Positions 5,610 through 5,653 of a DNA stretch of 5,653 nucleotides are shown one piece after another. The position numbers and the translations under genes were made by a program. This DNA comes from Rhodospirillaceae bacterium. Lineage in GTDB: Bacteria; Pseudomonadota; Alphaproteobacteria; Micavibrionales; UBA2020. The stretch spans positions 1 through 5,653 of the forward strand of contig DQGU01000185.1 in assembly GCA_003524565.1 (NCBI GenBank), given 5' to 3'. The notes beneath the pieces are model-generated. The model was not told the DNA's origin, ran no database searches, and saw only the letters and a list, made by a program, of their open reading frames with translations. Every line of letters begins with the position of its first letter. Within the stretch, counting starts at the first letter, position 1.

Positions 5610-5653
5610 TAATTAACAATACCGTTTCTTCTGGGAAGTTTATACTCCTGTGG

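Noticed and set aside
4804..5616. Plus-strand open frame of 270 codons overlapping the deacylase end and the unknown gene
   Set aside because: It runs through the strong terminator hairpin and is antisense to the more protein-like minus-strand frame, which ends properly at that terminator. As the unknown gene has no family match, this rejection is slightly less certain than the others.

Overview
The window looks like a GC-rich (roughly 55-60% by eye) proteobacterial chromosome segment, most likely from an alphaproteobacterium. The best lineage clue is the stand-alone receiver protein, whose C-terminal tail carries GPDRR/GPERR motifs of a kind I associate with Rhodospirillales-like alphaproteobacteria. 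This is a family-level impression, not a search result. I see no rRNA, tRNA, CRISPR array, insertion sequence or phage gene.

Layout, left to right. Positions 1-19 hold only the first codons of a minus-strand gene that leaves the window behind a good GGAGG. Positions 88-1317 (minus) encode a two-transmembrane GGDEF protein with a degenerate GGNEF active site and an intact RxxD inhibitory site. Positions 1437-2357 (minus) encode a pirin (bicupin) with all four metal ligands. Positions 2371-2913 (minus, TTG start) encode a CheY-like response regulator with a GPDRR/GPERR tail, whose stop codon is 13 bases from the pirin start. Positions 3001-3777 (minus) encode an exported protein of unknown function with six cysteines. 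A 137-base divergent intergenic region (3778-3914) separates it from the only plus-strand gene, an AstE/AspA-type (M14-like) zinc deacylase at 3915-4856. That gene ends at a strong bidirectional hairpin terminator (4879-4909), shared with a convergent minus-strand gene of unknown function (4933-5562). Beyond it, 5573-5653 is very AT-rich.

How the genes may work together. The receiver and pirin genes are almost certainly co-transcribed. The GGDEF gene follows in the same direction but is separated by 119 bases that contain a weak terminator-like hairpin, so its membership of the operon is uncertain. A plausible but unproven reading is a small signalling cluster: a receiver-only regulator, a metal-dependent cupin of the pirin type, and a membrane protein that has probably lost diguanylate cyclase activity but may still bind c-di-GMP. 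The deacylase is apparently transcribed on its own and shows a non-canonical residue at the substrate-binding Asn-Arg pair, so its substrate cannot be inferred. Nothing here is clearly a new defence or mobile system. The points most worth a second look are the GGNEF protein, the altered deacylase, and the unclear 5' end of the gene at 4933-5562.
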